NCBI GenBank assembly: GCA_045638525.1
Contig: JAZUBQ010000017.1
Span: 62,001-126,000, forward strand
Length of the DNA stretch: 64,000 nt
Direction: 5' to 3'
DNA from: SIG452 sp045638525
GTDB lineage: Bacteria; Bacillota; Clostridia; UMGS1840
Below the pieces are notes generated by a model that was not told the DNA's origin, made no database searches, and worked only from the letters and a program-made list of their open reading frames with translations. Both the position numbers and the translations under genes were made by a program. Below, in pieces: positions 35,093-44,439 of this stretch (position 1 is its first letter; every line of letters begins with the position of its first letter).

Positions 35093-35185
35093 TGTCGAGA
35101 AGTTTTTTTAACTTTTTGAAATTCCCCGACAGATTGCAACACCTTTTTCAAAAAATCTGTGCTATACTGATAAAAATTGGAAAAA
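35093..35185 (+). promoter_or_regulatory. possible Spo0A-controlled promoter of spoIIE
   Basis: TGTCGAG (35093-35099) and the inverted CCCGACA (about 35126-35132) each differ little from the 0A box TGTCGAA. A TATACT -10 lies at about 35163. No good -35 sits 17 bases upstream, which is also the case for Spo0A-activated promoters. Tentative. Confidence 0.35.
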
Positions 35186-35207
35186 AATGGAAAAGGAGTT
35201 TTTCTGT

Positions 35208-37514
35208 ATGGCACAGACCTCTCTTACCTCACAACGAATTGCAAACCAAAAATCAAACCGAAAACGAAAATTCAGACTTCCCGATATTTCTCAGATTGCA
35301 ACCGAAATCCTGTTGTTTTTGTTGTCCTTTTTTCTTAGTCGGACAAGTATATTTTTTAAAATCACTCCTTTGCCACTCAGTGCATATCTTGCACTTGGAG
35401 GCGGAATTGCTCCGTTTCTGGGAGGAATGTTCGGTAGCTACAGTGTGGGAATGATGCAAAATCTATGCAGTCTGGCTGCTTCTTTTTGCTTAAAAAAATT
35501 ATTTCGGGAAGAAAAGTGGGATCCATCCATTTTGTTTGTATGTCATACGGCGGCAGGGGGCATCTTTTTGTGGACAAAGAAGGCAATGCCATATGACGTG
35601 ATTATGTTGGTGGTGTCCCTTCTGATATCGCTTCTGGGATATTTTGTGTTAAAAAAAGCCTATCGTGCTCAATTCGTGAAGCCCTCTCAGCTTCGGTTCA
35701 GCAAACAGGAAACCTATTGCAGTTTGTTTTTGCTGTTCTCTTTGCTTTCGGGGATGCGCACCGAGACGGTGGTTTTTCTGGCGGATGTACATAACATTTT
35801 AAAAATCTATTGCATTGCAATGGGTGCCTGCTATTTCGGGATTGGTGGCGGAGCTTCTGCAGGTGCCATTTTGGGGATGCTGTCGGGATATCGGATGGAA
35901 TATTCCACCCTTTTGATGTCGGTGTATTCGCTGTACGGTTTTTTTACGGGTCTGTTCTGCAAATTTTCCAAATTCACGGGATTTTTGGGACTGGTCTTTG
36001 CGTATGTGTTTTCTTTGATGTATTTATCCGATACGGGGAATATGATTTCCTTCTGGGAGGTGGTGATTGGCGGAGGTTTGTATTTATTGACGCCCGACAG
36101 CAGGATTCGTATCTATCTGGAGCGATATCGTCCTTCGGAGCCTGTATCGGACATCAGCACAACCTTAAACTCCATCACAGCCAATCGGCTGGAACGTCTT
36201 GCAAAATCGTTTTCGGGTCTTTCCATTCAGATTGAACACACAAAAAAAAACATCCGTTCGGCAACGGGCGTCAATGAAAATACCCTGTTTGATTTTGTGG
36301 GAGAGCGTGTGTGCAGACATTGCAGTTTATGTCATGTCTGTTGGCAGGAGAAATATTCCGATACGGCAGATGCCATGATGAAAGCAGTCAATCAGTTATC
36401 CAAAGGAGGCAGACTGGAGGAAAAGCATTTTTCCGCTTATTTTAAAAAATATTGCATCAAACTGGACAAAATTATGGATGCCGTCCGCAATTTTTATGAA
36501 CTCTACCGCTTAAATGCAGTCTGGAAACATAAGCTGTCTGAAAATACGGGAGCCTTTCAGACACAGTTTATTGAACTGTCGAAAATCATTTGTCAGTTAA
36601 AACAAAACATTGAAGCCAATCGCTATTTTGATGCCCGTCTTTCTTCGGAATTATACAGCACCTTAGGCAACGAAGGCTATTTTGTGAAAGAGGCATCGGT
36701 CATTAAAACCGCCTGTGAAAATTATGAGGTTCGTCTGGAGTTAAAGCCTTGTAAACATTCGCAAAGCTGTGTTCCCCAACTGAAAAACATCATCAGCGAC
36801 GTGTTGGGAGTGCCGGTGGTCCGCAGTGAGGGAGGCTGTGCCAAGGATGTGTGCCGTTTGATTTTTTCGGAGGGAGAATCGGGCAAAATTTGTCAGAGGA
36901 TTCAAAGCATTTCCAAACAGGATTCTTCCCCGACCGGCGACAGCCACATCATTTCCCAAATCAATCGGAATCAATATTTGATGGCGTTGTCTGACGGAAT
37001 GGGAAGCGGACAGGAAGCCTCACGGGTTTCCACATCGGTGGTGACATTGTTGGATGAATTGATCAGAGCAGGTTTTTCGCCCGAATCGGCATATAAAATG
37101 TTGAATTCCTTTTTAATTGCCTTTTGTTCCGGATTTTCCACATTGGATTATGTGTTCATTGATTTAAAGCGGATGACCGCAAAAATGTTGAAAACCGGTG
37201 CCTGCCCTACCTTTTTAAAACGGGGCAATGAGGTGATTGTTGTGGAAAATGCGTCTTTGCCTGCAGGAATTTGTCCCAAAAAACCGTTTATCAAAACCCT
37301 CCACTTAAAGGAGGGAGATATGCTCTTTATGGTGTCCGACGGGGTAATGGAAGCGTTGCCGGAGGAAGACTGGATTTATTCTTTGATTCAAAAAAACAAT
37401 ACCACTGATATCAGCGAGGCGGTGGATTTGATTGCTTCGGTGGCACAGCAGGATTTTGAGGTTCGTGGAGATGATATCACCGTTATGGGTGTTAAAATTT
37501 TAAAGACCGGCTAA
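35208..37514 (+). CDS. spoIIE: stage II sporulation protein E
   Basis: Membrane PP2C-type phosphatase that dephosphorylates SpoIIAA to activate sigma-F in the forespore and interacts with FtsZ. The N-terminal part (about residues 30-300) is a series of hydrophobic helices; a central region with the VCRHCSLCHVCW cysteine cluster follows; the C-terminal phosphatase shows LSDGMGSGQEAS, LDYVFIDL and RGDDITVMGVKIL. 768 aa. ATG 35208 is nine bases after AAAAGGAG; the ATG at 35187 overlaps that site. It indicates sporulation capacity now or recently. Confidence 0.95.
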   Translation: MAQTSLTSQRIANQKSNRKRKFRLPDISQIATEILLFLLSFFLSRTSIFFKITPLPLSAYLALGGGIAPFLGGMFGSYSVGMMQNLCSLAASFCLKKLFREEKWDPSILFVCHTAAGGIFLWTKKAMPYDVIMLVVSLLISLLGYFVLKKAYRAQFVKPSQLRFSKQETYCSLFLLFSLLSGMRTETVVFLADVHNILKIYCIAMGACYFGIGGGASAGAILGMLSGYRMEYSTLLMSVYSLYGFFTGLFCKFSKFTGFLGLVFAYVFSLMYLSDTGNMISFWEVVIGGGLYLLTPDSRIRIYLERYRPSEPVSDISTTLNSITANRLERLAKSFSGLSIQIEHTKKNIRSATGVNENTLFDFVGERVCRHCSLCHVCWQEKYSDTADAMMKAVNQLSKGGRLEEKHFSAYFKKYCIKLDKIMDAVRNFYELYRLNAVWKHKLSENTGAFQTQFIELSKIICQLKQNIEANRYFDARLSSELYSTLGNEGYFVKEASVIKTACENYEVRLELKPCKHSQSCVPQLKNIISDVLGVPVVRSEGGCAKDVCRLIFSEGESGKICQRIQSISKQDSSPTGDSHIISQINRNQYLMALSDGMGSGQEASRVSTSVVTLLDELIRAGFSPESAYKMLNSFLIAFCSGFSTLDYVFIDLKRMTAKMLKTGACPTFLKRGNEVIVVENASLPAGICPKKPFIKTLHLKEGDMLFMVSDGVMEALPEEDWIYSLIQKNNTTDISEAVDLIASVAQQDFEVRGDDITVMGVKILKTG

Positions 37515-37584
37515 AACAGGTTTAACATCATCGGTTTTATGCAATACTTAAAGCAACTGATGATACGAAGGAGTGAAGAAATCC

Positions 37585-38184
37585 GTGAAAAAAACTGTGT
37601 GGTTTGCGTTTGTGTGTGCTCTTTTGATGCTGTTTGCCATGGTGTTTGACTATTTGTATAATGAACGGGTGCATCGGGTAGAATTTCATACTGTTTCTTC
37701 CACCGACATTCAGAATCAAATGGAGTTTACCTCTCCCGTCATGGTGCAGGACGGGTTGTATCTGATGAGTGGTTCTGTCAAAAAAATTGACAATGTAACC
37801 GAAGGTGCCGGTGCCATTGTTACCTGGGGGAACGAAACGCTGGAAGGATATCTCTACCGGTTGGAGCCGGTGATGGATGATGTATATCTGGCAACGGTAT
37901 CGGTCATTGCACCAAAACCATTGGAGGGGGATGCAACAGCTGTGATTTATGGTACCTATCTTGCCAACCAGTTGTTGATTCCTGAAGAATGTATCACAAC
38001 GGATGAAAAAGGACAGGATGTGGTATTTGTGAATATGAATGGTTATGCAGTCAAGCGGAAAGTGGAGCTTGGAAAACGCTATCCATCCAATCAGATTCAG
38101 ATTTTGTCGGGAATTTTTCTGGAAGAAAAATTGATTATTTCTCCAAAAAATATTCGTGTGGGAGACCGTCTTTCTGTGAAATAA
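37585..38184 (+). CDS. membrane-anchored HlyD/RND-adaptor-like protein
   Basis: A 199-residue protein with one N-terminal membrane helix (about residues 3-22) followed by an extracellular beta-rich part. The stretch IPEECITTDEKGQDVVFVN then KVELGKRYPSNQIQILSG resembles the beta-barrel and proximal part of membrane-fusion proteins (efflux adaptor C-terminus), without the coiled-coil hairpin. GTG 37585 lies about eleven bases after GGAG. Partner transporter not visible; a role near spoIIE is only suggested by position. Confidence 0.55.
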   Translation: MKKTVWFAFVCALLMLFAMVFDYLYNERVHRVEFHTVSSTDIQNQMEFTSPVMVQDGLYLMSGSVKKIDNVTEGAGAIVTWGNETLEGYLYRLEPVMDDVYLATVSVIAPKPLEGDATAVIYGTYLANQLLIPEECITTDEKGQDVVFVNMNGYAVKRKVELGKRYPSNQIQILSGIFLEEKLIISPKNIRVGDRLSVK

Positions 38185-38209
38185 ATACAAGTGGTAGTGA
38201 ATAAATTTT

Positions 38210-38360
38210 CAGAGTTTTTCCACATTTTTTGGGGAAAACTTTTCTAATCTCTGTGGAATACCCTGAATTAGAGGTGGATTTTTGGGAATTTACTGCCAAA
38301 TATCTTGTAAATTCAACAAAGTTTTCATTTGGGAGTTTTCCACAGTTATTGTGGATAGGG
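38210..38360. other. cluster of DnaA-box-like sites
   Basis: TTTTCCACA at 38216-38224 and 38336-38344, inverted TGTGGAATA at 38252-38260 and inverted TGTGGATA at 38350-38357, within 142 AT-rich bases without a gene. Confidence 0.4.
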
Positions 38361-38390
38361 GATGAATCAATTTGCAAGGTGTGAATAGAG

Positions 38391-38525
38391 TAGGGGACGA
38401 TGCCCACATCGTCCCGCTGTGCGGGTTCCTCAAAACGTTGCAACTACCAACCGTAGGACGTGACGACCCCGGAACGCCGTTGTGTGGTACGAAATAAACG
38501 GGCGGATGTGGGCATCCGCCCCTAC
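38391..38525. repeat. pair of opposed palindromes
   Basis: 38391-38415 (plus) has the GACGATG stem; 38500-38524 (minus) has GGCGGATG/CATCCGCC. The spacer has GGTTCC and GAACGCC segments but no gene. Confidence 0.85.
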
Positions 38526-38549
38526 TTTTTTATTTTTGTAGAAAATCTA

Positions 38550-38578
38550 TTGCAAAAATAATTTTTTTATGATATGAT
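38550..38578 (+). promoter_or_regulatory. sigma-A promoter of cassette copy B
   Basis: TTGCAA at 38550-38555 and TATGAT at 38573-38578 with a 17-base spacer. Position relative to the leader equals copies A and C, although the sequence differs. Confidence 0.8.
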
Positions 38579-38584
38579 AATAGA

Positions 38585-38789
38585 GCCAAACTAATTGAAT
38601 ATGCTGAAAGAGTTGTTTCTATTTATGGTATACTAATGCCATTTTTGAGAAAACTCACATTATTGAATTTGATAAAAATGCAAATTCCTTTTATGTGTGA
38701 GTTTTTTTCTTTCAGCATAAAAATTAGTTTGGCGACTATCGGAGTTTGCGTTTTTTATGCGTTGACTTCGGTTGGCGCATTTTTTATTT
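38585..38789 (+). ncRNA. structured leader RNA with terminator, cassette copy B
   Basis: P1 GCCAAACTAATT (38585-38596) pairs perfectly with AATTAGTTTGGC (38722-38733). P2 ATGCTGAAAGA (38601-38611) pairs perfectly with TCTTTCAGCAT (38708-38718). P3 AAACTCACA (38651-38659) pairs with TGTGAGTTT (38696-38704), plus a small GGTAT/ATGCC hairpin. A terminator with a TTCG loop follows: ATGCGTTGAC/GTTGGCGCAT at 38757-38780 plus T run. None of the helices resembles copy A or C in sequence. Confidence 0.8.
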
Positions 38790-38813
38790 ATGGGAAAAAG
38801 GAGAGGGAAAACG

Positions 38814-39005
38814 ATGGCAGATTACAAAAAATTGTATTATTATTTGTATGCTAAGGTAGCAGATGTGATTGAAGAAAATAAAGATACCAAAAAATATGAA
38901 CCAATAATAAAAAAGCTGATTGACATTGAATTGGAAACCGAAGATATGTATATGGATATGCCCGATGATGAGGACGAAGTGACAGACGATGAGGATTGGG
39001 CGTAG
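38814..39005 (+). CDS. 63-aa acidic small protein, cassette copy B
   Basis: Differs from copies A and C at only a few residues (Ile at the PIIKK position, EVTDDEDWA end). The same AAGGAGAGGGAAAACG run precedes the ATG, straight after the terminator T run. The stop TAG is the first triplet of the palindrome at 39003-39027. Function unknown. Confidence 0.87.
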   Translation: MADYKKLYYYLYAKVADVIEENKDTKKYEPIIKKLIDIELETEDMYMDMPDDEDEVTDDEDWA

Positions 39006-39027
39006 GGGACGATGCCCACATCGTCCC
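39003..39027 (+). repeat. TAGGGG palindrome abutting small-protein copy B
   Basis: Arms GGGACGATG and CATCGTCCC, overlapping the stop codon. Confidence 0.9.
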
Positions 39028-39064
39028 GCTGTATGGGTATCCAAAATTGTCGATTTATATACAA

Positions 39065-39096
39065 AAAACGCCTTTCCCGATGGGAAGGGCGTTTTT
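39065..39096 (+). terminator. intrinsic terminator after cassette copy B
   Basis: AAAAACGCC pairs with GGGCGTTTTT through a TTTCCCGATGGGAAG hairpin. Confidence 0.85.
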
Positions 39097-39126
39097 ATAT
39101 CATCAATTACGTCAAAAATAAAATAA

Positions 39127-40263
39127 TTAAAAAAATAAATTACAGAAGAGGCGTACTCCAACCATCAGACAATCATCGTGGGGATAAAAACGGGGATTAT
39201 GGAGCGGATAAACAGGCTCACCCTCTTTGTGGCATCCGATTCTTAAATGTGCCGATGGAACCGCCTCACAAAAATAGGCAAAATCTTCGGCAGCATAGGT
39301 GGCAACGCCTTTGATGAGATTATCTTCTCCCACGCTTTGGATTGCCGCTTGTTTGAAGCTTTCCAAGGTGTCGGGATGATTGGTAAGGGGAGGATATTCC
39401 CGAACGGGCAGAAATTCGGTTTCAATTCCCGTTTCTTGGGTGATATCTTTGGCAATTTGGAACAGATTATTTAAAATTGCATCCCGATCTTCTTTCACAA
39501 GGGTACGAATGGTCCCCAAAAGAGCGGCATCCTCGGAAAATACATTGTGAAATCCGTTACTTTGACAAGCACAGGCTGACACCACGGCATTGGGAAACTT
39601 TTCTCCCATAGCGGTGATTTTTTTGATGGCTTCTGCCAGAGCAGGTAAGGGAGAACGAACCGATTTTGGCATTGCTCCGTGTCCGCCGGTTCCGTGAAAA
39701 TGAAATTCATAGCGGTCACATCCTGCAAAGGAGGCACCCTCCACCCATTCCACTTTTCCCAATGCAACTTCGGGCCAGACGTGGGCACCGTATACCCGAC
39801 TTACTTTGGGATTTTGAAGAACTCCTTCTTCTATCATGGGCAAGGCTCCGCCGTCTCCTTCTTCACCGGGTTCAAAAATCAACTTTACCGAGCAGGGAAG
39901 TTTTTCTTCCTGTTCTTTTAAAATTTTCGCCGTCACAAGCAAAATGGCAATGTGGGCATCGTGACCGCAGGCGTGCATCATTCCTTCGTGAGAAGATGCG
40001 TAGGGCAAATCGGTTTTTTCGGCGACGGGGAGTCCATCTGTGTCCATCCGAAGGGCAATACATTCTTTGGAGGGGTCTCCGACAACAGCCACCACGCCGG
40101 TATGAAACATCCGTTTTGCGTTGGTGATGCCGTAGCTATTTAAGGTATCCAAAATCAGTTGGCAGGTTTTTTCCTCCCGGTACGACGCTTCCGGAATCTG
40201 ATGAAAGAGCCGCCGCAGGCGAATGACTTCCTCCCGATAGATTTCTTCGTTATGCAAAAACAT
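39127..40263 (-). CDS. M20D-type amidohydrolase (N-acyl amino acid hydrolase-like)
   Basis: Metallopeptidase-fold enzyme likely to hydrolyse an N-acyl amino acid or related amide. The metal-binding MHACGHDAH motif, EPGEEGDGGA and GAHVWPEV are present, with a dimerisation domain in the middle. 378 aa. ATG 40263 sits seven bases after AAAGGAGGG. Substrate (hippurate, indole-acetyl amino acid, N-acetyl-diaminopimelate) cannot be told from sequence alone. Confidence 0.86.
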   Translation of the reverse strand: MFLHNEEIYREEVIRLRRLFHQIPEASYREEKTCQLILDTLNSYGITNAKRMFHTGVVAVVGDPSKECIALRMDTDGLPVAEKTDLPYASSHEGMMHACGHDAHIAILLVTAKILKEQEEKLPCSVKLIFEPGEEGDGGALPMIEEGVLQNPKVSRVYGAHVWPEVALGKVEWVEGASFAGCDRYEFHFHGTGGHGAMPKSVRSPLPALAEAIKKITAMGEKFPNAVVSACACQSNGFHNVFSEDAALLGTIRTLVKEDRDAILNNLFQIAKDITQETGIETEFLPVREYPPLTNHPDTLESFKQAAIQSVGEDNLIKGVATYAAEDFAYFCEAVPSAHLRIGCHKEGEPVYPLHNPRFYPHDDCLMVGVRLFCNLFF

Positions 40264-40410
40264 TGGGATTCCCTCCTTTTTTCGTAGATTTTTCCTCATT
40301 ATACACAAGGAAAATGGCGATTGCAATTCTTTTTCCAAAATTGTAATGGGAATGTAAATATTTGAAACTTTCCTCCCCATGAAAAAAATTTTTGAAAAAT
40401 CAGATTCCTA

Positions 40411-40439
40411 TTGAAAAAGTGGAAAAATAAGTGTATAAT
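40411..40439 (+). promoter_or_regulatory. sigma-A promoter for murC
   Basis: TTGAAA at 40411-40416, 17-base spacer, TATAAT at 40434-40439. Confidence 0.82.
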
Positions 40440-40468
40440 ATGAATATTAGTATAGTAAAAGGGGACGG

Positions 40469-41824
40469 ATGGTTACTATGTTAGGAAATTTAAAAAGCAA
40501 TCAAATATTTTTTTCGGGCATCGGCGGCGTCAGTATGAATGCCCTTGCTTTGATTTTAAAGGATGCAGGCTACGAAGTTTTAGGGTCTGATCGTTCGGCT
40601 TCTGCCATTACCGACCGTTTGAGCGAGAAAGGGATTTCTGTGTTTATCGGTCAGAAGGCAGAAAACATCACACCCGATTTGGGTCTTGTGGTAAGAACAG
40701 CGGCAGTTCCCATGGATGCTCCCGAAATTGTGAGAGCCACTGAGCTTGGCATCCCCGTGATGGAACGATGCACCCTGTTAGGCCTTGTGATGAAGCAGTA
40801 CAAAAACCGCATCAACATTTCGGGAACTCACGGCAAAACCACCACAACTTCCATGATGGCACTTGCCTTAATGAAAGCCAACACACAGCCTACCGTTACC
40901 GTTGGCGGTGATTTTCCGCAGATTGACGGCAATCTGTTGCTTGGCGAGCAGGACTTTTTTGTGTGCGAAGCTTGTGAATATGTGGAAAGCTTTTTAGAAT
41001 TTTTCCCTTCGGCTACCATCCTTTTAAATATTGAAGAAGACCATCTGGACTACTATCGTGACATTGCCCACATCCGTTCGGCATTCCAGAAATTTGTGGA
41101 TAAAACCGAAGAGATTGTGGTGGCAAATGCCGATGATGAAAATGTTAAAAAGCTGGATTTCACAAATACCCGTGCCGTTTTCTTTGGCATAAAATCAGGC
41201 GACTACCGTGCCGAAAACATCCGATTTTATTCCGATAGAACCGAATATGATTTGACATTTCACGGGGAAACCCTTGCCAATGTGGTGTTAACTGTGGCAG
41301 GAGAACACAATGTGTTAAATTCCCTTTCTGTGTTTGCTTTGTGCCGTGAGCTTGGCATCCCAAAAGAACCCGTGTTGGAAGCCATCCGTGAATTTGGCGG
41401 TGCCAAACGGAGAATGGAATATAAGGGACAGTACAAAACAGTTCCCGTTTATGACGATTATGCCCATCATCCCACCGAAATCAAAACGACCATCGCATCA
41501 CTGCGTCAGAAGAATCCCAAACGGTTGGTAATGCTCTTTCAGCCCCATACCTACACCCGAACCAAAACCTTAAAAGAGGATTTTATCCGTGTGTTAAAAG
41601 ATGTGGATTCCCTGTATTTACTGGACATTTATGCGGCTCGTGAAAAAGATACCGGGGAAATCAGCTCCCGTGATTTAGCGGTAAACATCCCAAATTGTAA
41701 CTACACGCCCACCATGGCAGAAGCTTTGCAAGAGCTTCGGATCCATCTTTCGGAGGGTGATGTGTTTGTCACCGTTGGTGCGGGAGATGTGTTCCGTGTG
41801 GGAGAAGAACTCATAGAAAAATAA
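40469..41824 (+). CDS. murC: UDP-N-acetylmuramate-L-alanine ligase
   Basis: Adds L-alanine to UDP-MurNAc, the first amino acid of the peptidoglycan stem. N-terminal UMP-binding domain with FSGIGGVSMNALA, the ATP motif ISGTHGKTTTTSMMA near residue 117, the NIEEDHLDYY segment and the C-terminal DDYAHHPTEI. 451 aa, normal. AAAGGGG precedes ATG 40469. First gene of a likely operon with the next two. Confidence 0.96.
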   Translation: MVTMLGNLKSNQIFFSGIGGVSMNALALILKDAGYEVLGSDRSASAITDRLSEKGISVFIGQKAENITPDLGLVVRTAAVPMDAPEIVRATELGIPVMERCTLLGLVMKQYKNRINISGTHGKTTTTSMMALALMKANTQPTVTVGGDFPQIDGNLLLGEQDFFVCEACEYVESFLEFFPSATILLNIEEDHLDYYRDIAHIRSAFQKFVDKTEEIVVANADDENVKKLDFTNTRAVFFGIKSGDYRAENIRFYSDRTEYDLTFHGETLANVVLTVAGEHNVLNSLSVFALCRELGIPKEPVLEAIREFGGAKRRMEYKGQYKTVPVYDDYAHHPTEIKTTIASLRQKNPKRLVMLFQPHTYTRTKTLKEDFIRVLKDVDSLYLLDIYAAREKDTGEISSRDLAVNIPNCNYTPTMAEALQELRIHLSEGDVFVTVGAGDVFRVGEELIEK

Positions 41825-41842
41825 AAAAGGAGAACAGTGCTG

Positions 41843-42673
41843 ATGAAAAACCCTGTTTACGGTTGGGAACAGCCCTATTTCGAACAGATTCAAAAAGAAA
41901 TTTTAATTTATACAGACCAGACTTTTTTTGACGGATTTTCCAATCTGATTGCCGAAAAAAAGGGAGATAAAACCATTTTGGTTGCGTTTCCTGCATCCGA
42001 AAATGCCTTGCTTGTGAACGAAATTTTTCCCGACGGTAAAGTGGGGTATTCTCCGCTGTTTCAGACGCCGGATACTTTTTCCAATGAACGGGTGCTGTCT
42101 GTCGGCGGACGTCAGGGATTGGTGGATGCCAAAGAGAACAAACTGGATTTTGGGGTTTCTGACCCGAAAGGCGCTTCCCGTATTGTGAAAAAAGGGGACG
42201 TTTTGTATGTAAAACCCTTGTGTGAAACTTTGGGTGATTCCTACATCACCAATCAGATTGCCTATTTTTTCAAACAGATTTTTGTGGATTTTTTGAAAAA
42301 ATCCAATCTGAAAATTTCGGTTGCCTTTCTTCGGGAACAAAAAAAAGGAGCACACGCTCTGGGACTTCACTATCCTTCGGAGGAAGCTTATTTTGTCACC
42401 CTGATGGAAGATTTGCCCGATGAAATTTGTTTGTTAAAGAAGGAAGGCGATTTCATTTCTCCCATGAGCCTTCCCGATTTGACGGTTGCTGTGTCAAAAG
42501 AGATGAAGACCCCTGCCAATTCTTACTTTTTATCAAGCGGTTGTTCCAATGTGGCAGGCATTGCCTTAAAAGCAACCAAACTGCCAAACGGGCACTATAA
42601 AATCAAAAAATCTGCAGTGGACAAGCTGTTTTCCTTTTTGGAACAACAAGCAACCAACGGTGCATCCTTATGA
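41843..42673 (+). CDS. M42 peptidase-like protein lacking catalytic residues
   Basis: 276 residues with no strong named family match. The alternation ILVAFPASENALLVNEIFPDG lines up by eye with M42 segments such as LFAHMDEVGFGVREIREDG in this same window, and later GGRQGLVDAKENK matches the GVIG region. The metal-binding HxD reads FPA, and the DDR and EE motifs are missing, so catalysis by this site is unlikely. It starts 18 bases after murC and overlaps the next gene by four, suggesting translational coupling. The assignment is tentative. Confidence 0.45.
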   Translation: MKNPVYGWEQPYFEQIQKEILIYTDQTFFDGFSNLIAEKKGDKTILVAFPASENALLVNEIFPDGKVGYSPLFQTPDTFSNERVLSVGGRQGLVDAKENKLDFGVSDPKGASRIVKKGDVLYVKPLCETLGDSYITNQIAYFFKQIFVDFLKKSNLKISVAFLREQKKGAHALGLHYPSEEAYFVTLMEDLPDEICLLKKEGDFISPMSLPDLTVAVSKEMKTPANSYFLSSGCSNVAGIALKATKLPNGHYKIKKSAVDKLFSFLEQQATNGASL

Positions 42674-44052
42674 AACAACAATCCATTTTGCTGGTAGGGT
42701 TAAATGCCAAATATTCTCACACAGCCTTAGCGGTTTTCTCCATCAGTGCTTATCTTAGCCAAAAAGGAATCGAAAACACTGTGGCGGAATATTCGGTCAA
42801 TGACCCCTACGAAAGCATTTTTTACGATATTATTGAAAGAAAGCCTGATGTCATCGGGTTTTCTACATACCTTTGGAACATTTCTCTGGTGCAAAGGCTG
42901 ATGGCAGATTTAAAATTGGCACTTCCCGAAACCAAGCTGTTTTTGGGTGGTCCCGAAGCAGGCTATCACCAAAATCCCGAAGAAGCTTTTCCCCTTGCCG
43001 ATTGTGTGATTGCAGGAGAGGGCGAGGGTGCCGTGTATCGGTATCTGACAGGTTCGGAGCCAACCGAGGAATTTCCAAATTTGCCTTTTTCCTACACGTT
43101 GCCCTTAAAAAAAGGGAAAACCGTATATTATGAAGCATCCCGAGGTTGCCCTTACCGTTGCAGTTATTGCATTTCCTCACTGGAAAAAAACTTAAGGTTT
43201 AAGCCACTGGAGCAGGTGAAAGAGGAACTTTCGGTTCTGATTGCAGCCGGAGCAACTAAGATTAAATTCATCGACCGTACCTTTAATGTGAATCCGGATG
43301 CCTACGAAATTTTCAAATTTGTAATTGAAAACGGACAAAACACCGGCTTTCATTTTGAAATCAAACCCGAATTATTTTCAGAAAAGGACTTTCTCCTGTT
43401 AGAAGGTTCGCCAAAAGGTCGGATTCAGTTTGAAGCGGGATTGCAATCTTTAAATCCCGAAACTCTACACGCCATCAACCGTAAAAATGATTGCGATGTG
43501 GCATTTTCCAATCTGGAAAAAATTCTTGCAATGGGCAACATCCATCTGCATCTGGACTTGATTGCAGGACTTCCTTTTGAAGATAAGAAAAGCTTTATTG
43601 CAGGCTTCAATCGGGTCTATCGCTTAAAACCTCATATGCTCCAGCTTGGATTTTTAAAAATGTTGAACGGTACCCAAATGAAGGAACAGGCAGAAGAATA
43701 CGGGATGTTGTATTCTCCCTATCCGCCCTATCAGGTGATTTCCACCCGTTGGCTGTCGGTTGACGATATTATGGAATTAAAAGTTTGTGAAACGGGGCTT
43801 GATACCTTTTCCAACAAAGAATTTTTCCCCAATGCGCTGTCTTATTTATGGGAAGTAAACGACAAAGAGCCTTACGAAATCTTTTTGTCTTTAGGACAAA
43901 CCATCTCCAAAAAACCGCCCTTGTCTCACCCCGATTTGTTCCGTTTATTTTATAACTGGTATCTGCAAAATTCTTTTAAAAATGCAGATGTTTTCTTAGA
44001 AAAACTGCAAATGGATTTTCGTCGCAAAAACCCCAATAAACCTATGTTTTAG
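42670..44052 (+). CDS. B12-binding-domain radical SAM protein (DUF4080 type)
   Basis: The N-terminal 140 residues form a cobalamin-binding-like Rossmann domain (GFSTYLWNISLVQRLM, FLGGPEAGY). The radical SAM cluster is CPYRCSYC at residues 160-167, followed by FIDRTFN and EAGLQSLNPETL. A DUF4080-like C-terminal region completes 460 aa. Such proteins methylate or rearrange unreactive carbons, but this group has no known substrate. The ATG overlaps the stop of the upstream gene (ATGA). Confidence 0.88.
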   Translation: MKQQSILLVGLNAKYSHTALAVFSISAYLSQKGIENTVAEYSVNDPYESIFYDIIERKPDVIGFSTYLWNISLVQRLMADLKLALPETKLFLGGPEAGYHQNPEEAFPLADCVIAGEGEGAVYRYLTGSEPTEEFPNLPFSYTLPLKKGKTVYYEASRGCPYRCSYCISSLEKNLRFKPLEQVKEELSVLIAAGATKIKFIDRTFNVNPDAYEIFKFVIENGQNTGFHFEIKPELFSEKDFLLLEGSPKGRIQFEAGLQSLNPETLHAINRKNDCDVAFSNLEKILAMGNIHLHLDLIAGLPFEDKKSFIAGFNRVYRLKPHMLQLGFLKMLNGTQMKEQAEEYGMLYSPYPPYQVISTRWLSVDDIMELKVCETGLDTFSNKEFFPNALSYLWEVNDKEPYEIFLSLGQTISKKPPLSHPDLFRLFYNWYLQNSFKNADVFLEKLQMDFRRKNPNKPMF

Positions 44053-44439
44053 ATTTGATAACATGCGCCTTGTGCGAAAATTTTACATCTTGCCCGTTTA
44101 TGGCACCAAATCATATTGGAATATTGTAGGGGACGATGCCCACATCGTCCCGTTGTATGGGTACTACACATTGTATATACAGGAATCCCCCCTGAAATTC
44201 CGATGGAATTTCTGTCCCCCCTTTAGGCAAGGGTGTGTGTATGGATTCCCCAATACGTTATAAACACCATTTGTAGGGTTCGGCGGTTCCCGACGAACCG
44301 TCGTATGGCACCAAACATGGCGTGCCGCACCCATTGGGTGTTCTTTCGTCGCGCCCTATACGCTCTGTAACATGATGCAGAAAAATTATGCGCCTTTTAT
44401 CAAGCCACAAATTATCCCGAAGGGAGAATGATTAAAAAA
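44053..44439. repeat. 387-base gap filled with repeats
   Basis: Contents in order: a flank plus palindrome at 44127-44151 (GACGATG stem); a GAAATTCC/GGAATTTC hairpin at about 44190-44212 between C runs; a palindrome with a GGTTCG stem at 44274-44299; and a family 2 fragment with CACCCATTGGGTG at about 44329-44341. No gene is supported. Confidence 0.8.
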
